DNA of 6,617 nt, taken from Ignavibacteriales bacterium (GTDB taxonomy: Bacteria; Bacteroidota; Ignavibacteria; UBA10030). This document shows, one piece after another, positions 1-6,389 of this stretch. Positions within the stretch are counted from its first letter, which is position 1, and every line of letters starts with the position of its first letter. The stretch is taken from NCBI GenBank assembly GCA_016218005.1, contig JACRFF010000005.1:1-6617 (forward strand), given 5' to 3'. Under the pieces are notes generated by a model. It worked only from the letters and a program-made list of their open reading frames with translations, made no database searches and was not told where the DNA came from. The position numbers and the translations under genes are program-made.

Positions 1-1108
1 CACGGACGTAGTGATCAAGTGCTGGCACATAGCGGTGCAACGAATCCAAGCATTGGGCAATCGCAAAGCGTATATCGGCGCGATTAGAATCGATAATGAC
101 CGCAGTGTTGAAGAATGCTAACGCTGAATCGAGTTGATGGGAATCCCGATACTTTCGGCCAGCGTCAAAAAGGCGATCGAATTCTGCCCGCTGGATGTCG
201 CTCAACTCTGGCATTGGAGTAGAAACAAATGGCTCCAGATCTCGTACGTTTGACGCTTGAGTGCAAAGTACAAGCGGTATGCTATACGTTTGTGTTAGTG
301 ATACAAGATCGATAAGATTTGAGCGAAAGATCGAGAGCGCATCGTTGAACACTTTGCCTTTGTACGGGATATGCTGGTCTCTTGCAAGACGCTCCATCAA
401 GGTGCCGGATTCAGGAGAACTCGTTCCTGGTTGGACACTTCTCACTGATGAGGTAAAGACCAATCGTAACAATTGAAATGTCCGGAAGCGAATGAGCTTC
501 AAATTGAGTAGAGTAAGTAGACGACTTTGGCCCAGAGATTCGCGTGAAGCAATCCCCAGTGCGCCATAGAATTCATTATGCCCGTCATAGACGACAAGAA
601 GGTCGGGTTCGTAGCGCAAAAGTTCCTGTGCCAAGTCCAAGACGGTAAAGCTATTTGTGGCGGTCATGCCGAGGTTTACTACCTCAAAGTGGAGTGTGGG
701 ATAGGAGGCCTTTAAGCGATCTCGAAGGAAGGTAGAGAACGAACCAACAGGTCCATACGGAAAGCCAACCGTGGTAGAGCCGCCCATGCAAAATATTCGC
801 ACAGTGCCTTTTGACTTGATGGCGGGGAAGCAATCAAGTGCTGTGTTCGGGCTAAAGCTGACGTACGAAAAATATCTATTCTTGACTGACGGATCGAAAA
901 GGTAGTACGGTTTTCCTCCAATGGTATCTATTGTGAACATATCAAGATTTGATCCGTAGTGAAAAAAGCGGAGCAGCAATTCCAAAGTAACAAGTAAAGC
1001 AAAGGGAGTAGCCAGTACTACCAGCCAAAAGAAAAAACGTTGGGTTTTCCTCTGTCGATTCACAGTTGGTGCAGGTAGTTGATTGTAGCCGATTGTTCCA
1101 GAAGCCAT
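1..1108 (-). CDS. Membrane-anchored SGNH/GDSL hydrolase with TPR repeats (partial, C-terminus off the left edge)
   Basis: The leftward frame is open from an ATG at 1108-1106 to the window edge, giving 369 codons without a stop. Residues about 25-48 form one hydrophobic segment after a basic N-terminus (RQRKTQR), so the protein is probably anchored by an N-terminal helix with its domain outside the cytoplasm. SGNH blocks are readable: block I IFCMGGSTT (nucleophile Ser111, GGS instead of GDS), block II VVNLGMTATNS (Gly147) and block III VYDGHNEF (Asn178). Residues about 313-369 look like one and a half TPR units (DSALAFFNTAVIIDSN, then RFAIAQCLDSLHRYVPALDHY). The block V DxxH/HPN motif is not seen and should lie beyond the edge, which would make the TPRs an insertion in the hydrolase. 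The substrate is unknown; esterases of this type deacylate sugars or lipids. The gene diverges from a carbamoyltransferase cluster, as SGNH hydrolases often do. No Shine-Dalgarno sequence is seen on this strand. The SGNH call is strong; the substrate is open. Confidence 0.85.
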   Translation of the reverse strand, partial: MASGTIGYNQLPAPTVNRQRKTQRFFFWLVVLATPFALLVTLELLLRFFHYGSNLDMFTIDTIGGKPYYLFDPSVKNRYFSYVSFSPNTALDCFPAIKSKGTVRIFCMGGSTTVGFPYGPVGSFSTFLRDRLKASYPTLHFEVVNLGMTATNSFTVLDLAQELLRYEPDLLVVYDGHNEFYGALGIASRESLGQSRLLTLLNLKLIRFRTFQLLRLVFTSSVRSVQPGTSSPESGTLMERLARDQHIPYKGKVFNDALSIFRSNLIDLVSLTQTYSIPLVLCTQASNVRDLEPFVSTPMPELSDIQRAEFDRLFDAGRKYRDSHQLDSALAFFNTAVIIDSNRADIRFAIAQCLDSLHRYVPALDHYVR

Positions 1109-1144
1109 GCGAAGGAGGTTAGGAAGGAATTGAGTGAGATGCAA

Positions 1145-1172
1145 AAGATAGTGCGGCAAATTGCAACTCCAA
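1145..1172 (-). promoter_or_regulatory. Candidate promoter for the leftward SGNH hydrolase
   Basis: Read on the minus strand, TTGGAG (1172-1167) is followed after 16 bases by TATCTT (1150-1145), a fair match to a sigma70-type -35/-10 pair about 37 bases before the ATG. It overlaps the candidate rightward promoter. This is pattern matching only, and FCB bacteria often use a different consensus, so the call is weak. Confidence 0.25.
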
Positions 1173-1189
1173 TTCGTTTTAGCTACATT
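1161..1189 (+). promoter_or_regulatory. Candidate promoter for the rightward gene cluster
   Basis: TTGCAA (1161-1166) and TACATT (1184-1189) are separated by 17 bases and resemble a sigma70-type promoter. Transcription would start near 1196, leaving a leader of only about 14 bases before the ATG at 1210. The -10 sits in a short dyad, TACA-TTT-TGTA (1184-1194), and TTGCAA is itself a palindrome shared with the leftward promoter region. TACATTTTG also comes close to the TAnnTTTG -7 element of Bacteroidota. Not tested experimentally. Confidence 0.35.
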
Positions 1190-1209
1190 TTGTACAGAGT
1201 TCATTTCAG

Positions 1210-1446
1210 ATGGCTTGGCTAATCGCATTCAAACGTATTTGGATGAAAGTTGCAGAAGCTGTTGGCAAGGCCAACACCACGTTGCTTCTTTCGCTCGCGT
1301 ACATTTTTCTCGTTGGTATTGCTTGGATCGTCGTAACCATACGCCGTAAAAATCCAATGCGCACTCCCAATTCCGATAGTGGCAGCTTCTGGAAGGCAAG
1401 AGCTACGGAGCACCCTACCGTCGAAACCATTCGTAATCAATTTTAG
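1210..1446 (+). CDS. Small single-span membrane protein of carbamoyltransferase clusters
   Basis: This 78-residue protein has an amphipathic, tryptophan-containing N-terminus (residues 1-22), one strong transmembrane helix (about 24-44, LLLSLAYIFLVGIAWIVVT), a basic stop-transfer patch RRKNP, and a polar tail of about 30 residues ending in SFWKARATEHPTVETIRNQF. From memory, the pattern W...vg...t.LLl..Y..v..., then a tail with an aromatic/Arg patch and a terminal QF, recurs in small proteins beside carbamoyltransferases and DUF5989 genes. I place it in that group without a database check. The function is unknown; a scaffold or membrane tether for the carbamoyltransferase is inference. An in-frame TAG at 1180-1182 makes ATG 1210 the only sensible full-length start. 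The stop is 9 bases before the carbamoyltransferase GTG, so the two are probably cotranscribed. No good ribosome binding site is seen. Confidence 0.75.
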   Translation: MAWLIAFKRIWMKVAEAVGKANTTLLLSLAYIFLVGIAWIVVTIRRKNPMRTPNSDSGSFWKARATEHPTVETIRNQF

Positions 1447-1455
1447 CGGAATCAA

Positions 1456-3195
1456 GTGAACATACTTGGCATCTCCTGCTTTTATCATGATGCGGCTGCA
1501 GCATTGCTCGCTGATGGGCAACTAGTTGCCGCCGCACAAGAGGAGCGATTTACCCGCAAGCGGCACGATTCAAATTTTCCCATCAACGCGATACGATATT
1601 GTCTTTCGGCTACGAAAATTAGTGCGAATTCGTTGGACTATGTTGTATTTTATGACAAGCCGTTCATAAAGTTCGAGCGCATTCTGCAAACGTATTTTGG
1701 CACCTTCCCGCGAAGTTTTCGGTCGTTCTTGAAAGCGCTTCCAGTGTGGATGAAAGAGAAAATGTGGATTCGCCAGACGATCATGAAAGAGCTTGACTAC
1801 GCTGGAGAAGTGCTGTTCACTGAACATCATATGTCGCATGCGGCAAGCGCATTTTTGGTTTCACCGTTCGAGGAAGCCGCCATCCTTACCCTTGATGGCG
1901 TGGGTGAATGGGAAACAACGACTAAGGGGTGGGGGCGCGGAAACGAAATTCAACTGACAGGCGCGATACACTTTCCGCATTCGCTCGGACTGTTGTATTC
2001 GGCGTTCACGTACTACTTGGGATTTAGGGTGAACAGTGCTGAATACAAAGTCATGGGACTTGCACCGTACGGTGAGCCGCGTTTCGCAGATACAATCTTG
2101 CAGGAACTTGTGAATGTTCAGCCGGATGGCACCTTCTGCTTAAACATGAAGTACTTCACGTACCACTATGGTCTAACGATGACGGGAAAAAAAATTGAAA
2201 CCCTTTTCGGTCATCCACGCCGTGAGCCAGAATCAACGCTTGAACAGTTTCACAAAGACATGGCGGCCAGCATCCAGAAGGTTACAGATACGATCGTCGT
2301 TCGCTTAGCTCAACACATTGAGCGAGAATCCAAGATGAAGTCTCTCTGCATGGCGGGTGGTGTTGCGCTCAATTGCGTGGCCAATTCGAAAATTTTCGAG
2401 CATACAAACTTTCAGGATATCTTTGTTCAACCGGCGGCGGGCGATGCAGGCGGCGCAATCGGGGCGGCGTTTTACATTTACAACACAGTGCTCGGAAACC
2501 GACGCTCATTTGTGATGAGACATGCGTTCCTTGGTCCGGAGTTTAACAACGGTGAGGTCGAAGAGCTGTTCCGCACCGCCGCAGTTTCCTTTCGGAAGCT
2601 TGAACAATCAGAATTGCTGAAAGAAACAGCACGGTTACTTGACGCGCAAAAGGTTATCGGCTGGTTTCAAGGGAGAATGGAATTCGGTCCGCGGGCGCTG
2701 GGGGCACGCAGCATCCTTGCCGATGCGCGCAATCCGAAGAATCAATCGGTGGTGAATCTGAAAATAAAATATCGCGAAAGCTTTCGTCCGTTTGCACCGA
2801 CGGTACTCGAGGAAAAAACTTCCGCGTGGTTTGATTGGAATCGCCCGAGTCCGTTCATGCTTTTTATCGCCCAAGCCAAGAACGGCAAGGAGCGCATTCC
2901 CGCCGTTACGCACTCCGATGGCTCGGCTCGGTTGCAAACAATTTCACGCGACCAGAATTCGTTGTATTATGACCTCGTCAGTGAGTTTGACAAGCTCACC
3001 GGCTGTCCGGTCATCATCAACACCTCGTTCAATCAGCGGGGCGAACCCATTGTCTGCACGCCTCAGGATGCGTGGAAATGCTTCTTGCGTACGGAAATGG
3101 ATCATCTTGTGATCGGCAACTTTCTCGTGAACAAGTCAGACGTGCCGCCCTACTTGGTGGATGAAGCTCGGAAAGAAACATTTGAACCGGATTAA
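1456..3195 (+). CDS. O-carbamoyltransferase, NodU/CmcH/TobZ family
   Basis: The 579-residue protein has the full length and motif set of this family, which uses carbamoyl phosphate and ATP to form carbamoyl-adenylate and passes the carbamoyl group to a hydroxyl. The Kae1-like N-terminal domain (about 1-350) shows NILGISCFYHDAAAA with His11, QEERFTRKRHD (28-38), HHMSHAASA with the metal-ligand pair His124/His128, TLDGVGEWET with Asp147, MAGGVALNCVAN (299-310) and PAAGDAGGAIGAA with Asp330. The YrdC-like C-terminal domain shows GRMEFGPRALGARSIL (406-421), RESFRPFAP (440-448) and NTSFNQRGEPIV (522-533). All residues expected for catalysis appear present. The start is GTG at 1456, giving the typical MNILGIS opening; no in-frame ATG nearby fits. 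There is no signal peptide, so it is cytoplasmic, probably recruited to the membrane by its small neighbours. The acceptor cannot be told from sequence: sugars, polyketides and Nod factors are known family substrates. Confidence 0.95.
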   Translation: MNILGISCFYHDAAAALLADGQLVAAAQEERFTRKRHDSNFPINAIRYCLSATKISANSLDYVVFYDKPFIKFERILQTYFGTFPRSFRSFLKALPVWMKEKMWIRQTIMKELDYAGEVLFTEHHMSHAASAFLVSPFEEAAILTLDGVGEWETTTKGWGRGNEIQLTGAIHFPHSLGLLYSAFTYYLGFRVNSAEYKVMGLAPYGEPRFADTILQELVNVQPDGTFCLNMKYFTYHYGLTMTGKKIETLFGHPRREPESTLEQFHKDMAASIQKVTDTIVVRLAQHIERESKMKSLCMAGGVALNCVANSKIFEHTNFQDIFVQPAAGDAGGAIGAAFYIYNTVLGNRRSFVMRHAFLGPEFNNGEVEELFRTAAVSFRKLEQSELLKETARLLDAQKVIGWFQGRMEFGPRALGARSILADARNPKNQSVVNLKIKYRESFRPFAPTVLEEKTSAWFDWNRPSPFMLFIAQAKNGKERIPAVTHSDGSARLQTISRDQNSLYYDLVSEFDKLTGCPVIINTSFNQRGEPIVCTPQDAWKCFLRTEMDHLVIGNFLVNKSDVPPYLVDEARKETFEPD

Positions 3196-3197
3196 GT

Positions 3198-3377
3198 ATG
3201 AGTAAACTCAAAGACACAAAAGCAAAGCTCTCCATTTTCGGTGAACTCTGGGCTTTCATGCGCGTCCGAAAAAAGTGGTGGCTTGGTCCGATCTTTCTGG
3301 TTTTCATTTTGCTCGGATTGCTCATCGTGCTGACGCAAGGCTCCGCGTTGGCGCCATTTATTTACACACTGTTCTGA
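3198..3377 (+). CDS. DUF5989-type small membrane protein
   Basis: This 59-residue protein opens with ATG two bases after the carbamoyltransferase stop, so the two are almost certainly translated from one message. It has a basic, aromatic N-terminal half (IFGELWAFMRVRKKWW, residues 13-28), one transmembrane helix (about 30-47) and the ending LTQGSALAPFIYTLF (45-59). The RVRKKWW...P...L..LIVL.QGSALAPFIYTLF pattern is the one I know for DUF5989, a family of roughly 50-60 residues typically next to carbamoyltransferases. It is likely the counterpart of the small unknown proteins next to sxtI in saxitoxin clusters. The function is not known. The extreme conservation of the tail hints at a fixed protein or lipid contact in the membrane. 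The gene is short enough to be missed by automatic callers, but the protein pattern is convincing. Confidence 0.88.
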   Translation: MSKLKDTKAKLSIFGELWAFMRVRKKWWLGPIFLVFILLGLLIVLTQGSALAPFIYTLF

Positions 3378-3392
3378 GGTAGACGACTCGAT

Positions 3393-6368
3393 ATGGTACG
3401 AAATACGTTTTTCTTCTTGCTTACGGCGTTCACGTTTGCACGGGCGCAACAGGATACAATCGAAGTAACGTTCCGCTATACACCAGCGACGACACAAACC
3501 TCCGTCTTTCTTGTCGGTGAGTTCAACGGGTGGAACAATTCTGCATGGCCTATGATTTCAATTGGCAACAATACGTTCATTCGTTCTGTACCCTTGTTGA
3601 AGGGGGGACAACCGGGAGGAGGTGTTCCTGGCGCCTATCAGTACAAATTCTACTATGCCGGCGTAAGCGATTGGCCGAACGATCCTCTGAACCATCGAAC
3701 GAACCTGAGCGATCACGATAATTCTATTCTTTACGTTAAGAATCCGACCATCTATCAGTTTGTTCCGAACCAACGCACAGGCATGGTCAAGGTTTCGCGG
3801 CCAACGGTTCAGGCGTACATTTTTCCCAAGGTCGGCGGCGCGGTGGATACTGCCTCACTGGCGCTCAAAATAGATACCGTGGTGTACAAAGGATTGGGAA
3901 AGTACTACGATGTGAGCGCAAAGCTCTTTTCGTTCAAGCTGCCCGACCCTATTGACAACGGTACGCACACGATGTATCTCACGGCTGGCGCCAATCAAGA
4001 TAGCGTAGTGATCACCATTCAAGCCGGCGCTGTGCAGATCACCAATCTTGGCAACTTCACTACGCGCAACCCTATTCGCACACTGTACGGCAGTGTTGAA
4101 GACACGAGCATCAAGACGGCGCGCGTAATCCGAAATTCAACGGATACTTCGGCTGTAACTGTTGCGCTCGGTAAGTTCACGTTCAGTGCTTCTCTGGTAG
4201 AGGGACTGAATACGTTTCGCGCCAGTATCAAGGATTCAACCGGAACAGTGATAGTATCGAGTCCCGTGGCTTACACTCTTTTTGTTGACCACAATCCGCA
4301 CGCGGAGATCACTGTTAGCGAAGCCGGCGGTACTGTAACCATCAGCGGCGCAAGCAGCACCCCGGGTCATGGGACGACGCTGAGTTTCGGTTGGAGCGCC
4401 GATAGCGCCAATCCTCAGCCGCTTGCCTCCTTCAGCGCAACGGGAAGTAGTATGCAGGTTGCGAAGCCGACCGTGCCGGGTGAATACTACCTCCGGTTGA
4501 TCGTAACCGACACCACCGGCAGCAAGGATACGACGCGCAGCTTCTTCACGATACGTCCTGATAAATCATTCGAGCCATCGACGCTGGCTTCGGTGCCCCA
4601 GTGGGCAAAGCGTGGTCGGATGTACAGTTTGTTCTTCAAAGGGATGACTCCGCAAGGAACGATCAATGCGGCGTTGCCGTATTTGCCGTACATCAAGAAT
4701 CTCGGATTCAATGTTCTCTGGCTGCTGCCGGTGATGAAGAATGCCTATCCGATCGACAACGGTGTTGGTCCTGGCTACAACATCACGGATTTCTACACGG
4801 TGGCGCCGGAGTACGGCACGAATTCAGATTTCAAAAATTTTGTACAGCGTGCGCATCAACTCGGCTTAAAAATCGTACTGGATGTTACTCCCAACCACAC
4901 GAGCTATCAGCATCCATTTGCACAGCACGCAAAACAGTTCCGCGGAAATTCGCCGTACTGGGATTTCTATCTTCACACAGACCCCCACTATCCGAGCAAT
5001 GGACTTGGAGTGAATTTGACGGCGGATGGATTCCAGCACTTCGATGGCTGGGATCAACTTTTGAATTACAATTGGTCGGATATCGATGCCCGCTCATATA
5101 TGATTGGCGTGTATGCGTGGTGGATTCAACAATTCGATATCGACGGATATAGATTTGATGTGTATTGGGGTCCACACAATCGCGCAAACACCCTCGCTGG
5201 CGGCGAGATGGAAATGGGAATGCCGGTGCGACAGGCTCTGAAACATATCAAGCCCGACATCTATTTGCTCGGCGAAACAGACGGCACCAGCAGTGGAACC
5301 AGCAGCAACTATGCGGATCAGGGCGGCGGTATCGATGGTGCATATGATTGGCCGTTGTATGGCGGAGCGATTGCAGGATTGTATCAGAGCGGTTCTTTGG
5401 TTGCAAATCAATTCCAAAGTTTTGCTTCGAGAATCTATTTGAATGGAGTATTTCCCGGACCCAATGCCAGTTATTTGCGGTTTCTTGAAAACCAAGACGA
5501 GTGGCGCATTGTGAAAAAGTATTCGAACTATCATTCTACCAAGCCGCCGGGGAGCGTTATCTTCACCGCCCCGGGAATGCCGATGATATGGGAAGGACAG
5601 GAGCTTGGTCTTGGCTTGTCGCTGCCCGATGGAAATATTGGCGCGCGTGTAGTTGTGGATTGGAATTTTGCCTTCAAGGATTACCTTCAGCCGCATTACC
5701 AGAAGATCGCGCAGATTCGGGCGCAGTTTCCGGCATTCGCAACGCAGAAGATGAGCGTTCTGAATTCATCGCACGGTGTGTTGGCCTATGTGCGTCCTCT
5801 GCCCGGACAGCATGGAATTGTTGCCGTTAACTTCAACGATGTGCCCGATACAGTTACTCTGCAAATTTCCACAGCACTGCTTGATTCGGCGCTTCAGAAC
5901 AAGCCCTACAAACTTTCTGATCTCTACAATGATTCTGTTTCTACCGTCTCTATTGTCGGTGGCACACTGATATTGAAGTTGAGTTTGCCGGGATATGGAT
6001 CGGCTATCTTTATATTAGCGGATAGCGCACAGCATCTTGTGCTTCCATCGCTGACCAACGTCGCCGAGAGGCAGCAGTCATCGATGCCGACACAGTTCGG
6101 ATTGACTGCCAACTATCCGAATCCATTCAATCCGGCAACAACGATCGAGTTTTCTATGGCACGCACTGCGCACGTAACGATCAAAATATTTTCTCTGCTT
6201 GGGCAGGAGATTGCGACGCTCGTTGATGGCAACCGTGGTGCAGGAGAATACAGAGCCGTGTGGAATGGTAGAAATCAGTATGGCGCACCGGCGTCATCGG
6301 GCATGTATTTGGTTCGCATGACGACAGAGTCGTTTGTGCAGACGCGAAAAATTCTTCTTCTGAAGTAA
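3393..6368 (+). CDS. Secreted multidomain GH13 alpha-amylase-family enzyme with CBM48 and T9SS sorting domain
   Basis: This 991-residue enzyme should act on alpha-glucans (starch, glycogen, maltodextrin) outside the cell. Order: signal peptide (1-18, likely cut ARA/QQ); CBM48-like domain (about 22-115, FLVGEFNGWN at 39-48, then YQYKFYY); Ig-like segments (about 120-212 and 213-300); a PKD-like segment (about 303-388); the GH13 barrel from about 404; a C-terminal beta-sandwich (about 787-878); and a T9SS type A sorting domain (902-991, NYPNPFNPATTI to KILLLK). GH13 regions: I DVTPNH (497-502), II DGYRFDVYWG with nucleophile Asp589 and Arg587, III LLGETDG with acid/base Glu628, and IV FLENQDE with Asp702. 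Region IV has Gln701 where His is usual. GMPMIWEGQELG follows at 728-739. The catalytic triad is intact. The exact subfamily and product (hydrolysis or transfer) cannot be assigned. It starts 15 bases after the DUF5989 gene; a GAGGT (3376-3380), 12 bases upstream of the ATG and overlapping the previous stop, could serve as ribosome binding site. Confidence 0.93.
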   Translation: MVRNTFFFLLTAFTFARAQQDTIEVTFRYTPATTQTSVFLVGEFNGWNNSAWPMISIGNNTFIRSVPLLKGGQPGGGVPGAYQYKFYYAGVSDWPNDPLNHRTNLSDHDNSILYVKNPTIYQFVPNQRTGMVKVSRPTVQAYIFPKVGGAVDTASLALKIDTVVYKGLGKYYDVSAKLFSFKLPDPIDNGTHTMYLTAGANQDSVVITIQAGAVQITNLGNFTTRNPIRTLYGSVEDTSIKTARVIRNSTDTSAVTVALGKFTFSASLVEGLNTFRASIKDSTGTVIVSSPVAYTLFVDHNPHAEITVSEAGGTVTISGASSTPGHGTTLSFGWSADSANPQPLASFSATGSSMQVAKPTVPGEYYLRLIVTDTTGSKDTTRSFFTIRPDKSFEPSTLASVPQWAKRGRMYSLFFKGMTPQGTINAALPYLPYIKNLGFNVLWLLPVMKNAYPIDNGVGPGYNITDFYTVAPEYGTNSDFKNFVQRAHQLGLKIVLDVTPNHTSYQHPFAQHAKQFRGNSPYWDFYLHTDPHYPSNGLGVNLTADGFQHFDGWDQLLNYNWSDIDARSYMIGVYAWWIQQFDIDGYRFDVYWGPHNRANTLAGGEMEMGMPVRQALKHIKPDIYLLGETDGTSSGTSSNYADQGGGIDGAYDWPLYGGAIAGLYQSGSLVANQFQSFASRIYLNGVFPGPNASYLRFLENQDEWRIVKKYSNYHSTKPPGSVIFTAPGMPMIWEGQELGLGLSLPDGNIGARVVVDWNFAFKDYLQPHYQKIAQIRAQFPAFATQKMSVLNSSHGVLAYVRPLPGQHGIVAVNFNDVPDTVTLQISTALLDSALQNKPYKLSDLYNDSVSTVSIVGGTLILKLSLPGYGSAIFILADSAQHLVLPSLTNVAERQQSSMPTQFGLTANYPNPFNPATTIEFSMARTAHVTIKIFSLLGQEIATLVDGNRGAGEYRAVWNGRNQYGAPASSGMYLVRMTTESFVQTRKILLLK
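5283..5306 (+). repeat. Imperfect tandem 12-bp repeat encoding GTSSGTSS
   Basis: Two adjacent 12-base units (GGCACCAGCAGT and GGAACCAGCAGC) match at 10 of 12 positions, both differences being at third codon positions. They encode GTSS twice (residues 631-638), directly after the GH13 acid/base Glu628. It looks like a small in-frame duplication forming a flexible Ser/Thr/Gly loop near the active site. Confidence 0.7.
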
Positions 6369-6370
6369 TA

Positions 6371-6389
6371 GCCACAATGGAAGTGTGGC
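6371..6389 (+). promoter_or_regulatory. Short hairpin enclosing the GH57 start codon
   Basis: GCCACA (6371-6376) can pair with TGTGGC (6384-6389), leaving a 7-base loop (6377-6383) that begins with the ATG of the GH57 gene. No T-run follows, so it is not an intrinsic terminator. It might tune initiation of the downstream gene, but a 6-bp stem is modest and can arise by chance. Confidence 0.3.

Noticed and set aside
261..921. Short open frames on both strands within the first kilobase (261-476 rightward, 712-921 leftward)
   Set aside because: Both overlap the continuous SGNH hydrolase frame, which carries clear catalytic motifs; these are shadows.
1139..1222. A 27-codon rightward frame (MQKIVRQIATPIRFSYIL...) with a GGAAGGA 10 bases upstream, overlapping the start of the 78-residue gene
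   Set aside because: It has no recognisable protein pattern, overlaps the better-supported gene at 1210 and lies across the candidate promoters. The purine-rich stretch is probably chance; a leader peptide cannot be excluded.
1219..1521. A 100-residue leftward frame opposite the 78-residue gene and the carbamoyltransferase start
   Set aside because: It overlaps two better-supported genes, has no recognisable motif and would converge on the same short spacer.
3372..3392. Possible terminator between the DUF5989 and GH13 genes
   Set aside because: The 15-base gap holds no stable hairpin and no T-run.
3606..3630. Purine- and G-rich stretch encoding GGQPGGGVPG, considered as a regulatory element or quadruplex
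   Set aside because: It lies within the CBM48-like domain and reads as a glycine-rich loop; the G-runs are too few and irregular for a convincing quadruplex.
4601..5152. A 183-residue rightward frame inside the GH13 gene
   Set aside because: It is an out-of-frame reading of the catalytic domain, rich in Cys, Arg and Trp with no recognisable domain.
5094..5696. A 200-residue leftward open frame inside the GH13 gene
   Set aside because: It lies wholly opposite the GH13 catalytic core, whose motifs are intact, and its translation shows no family motif. It is a shadow frame.
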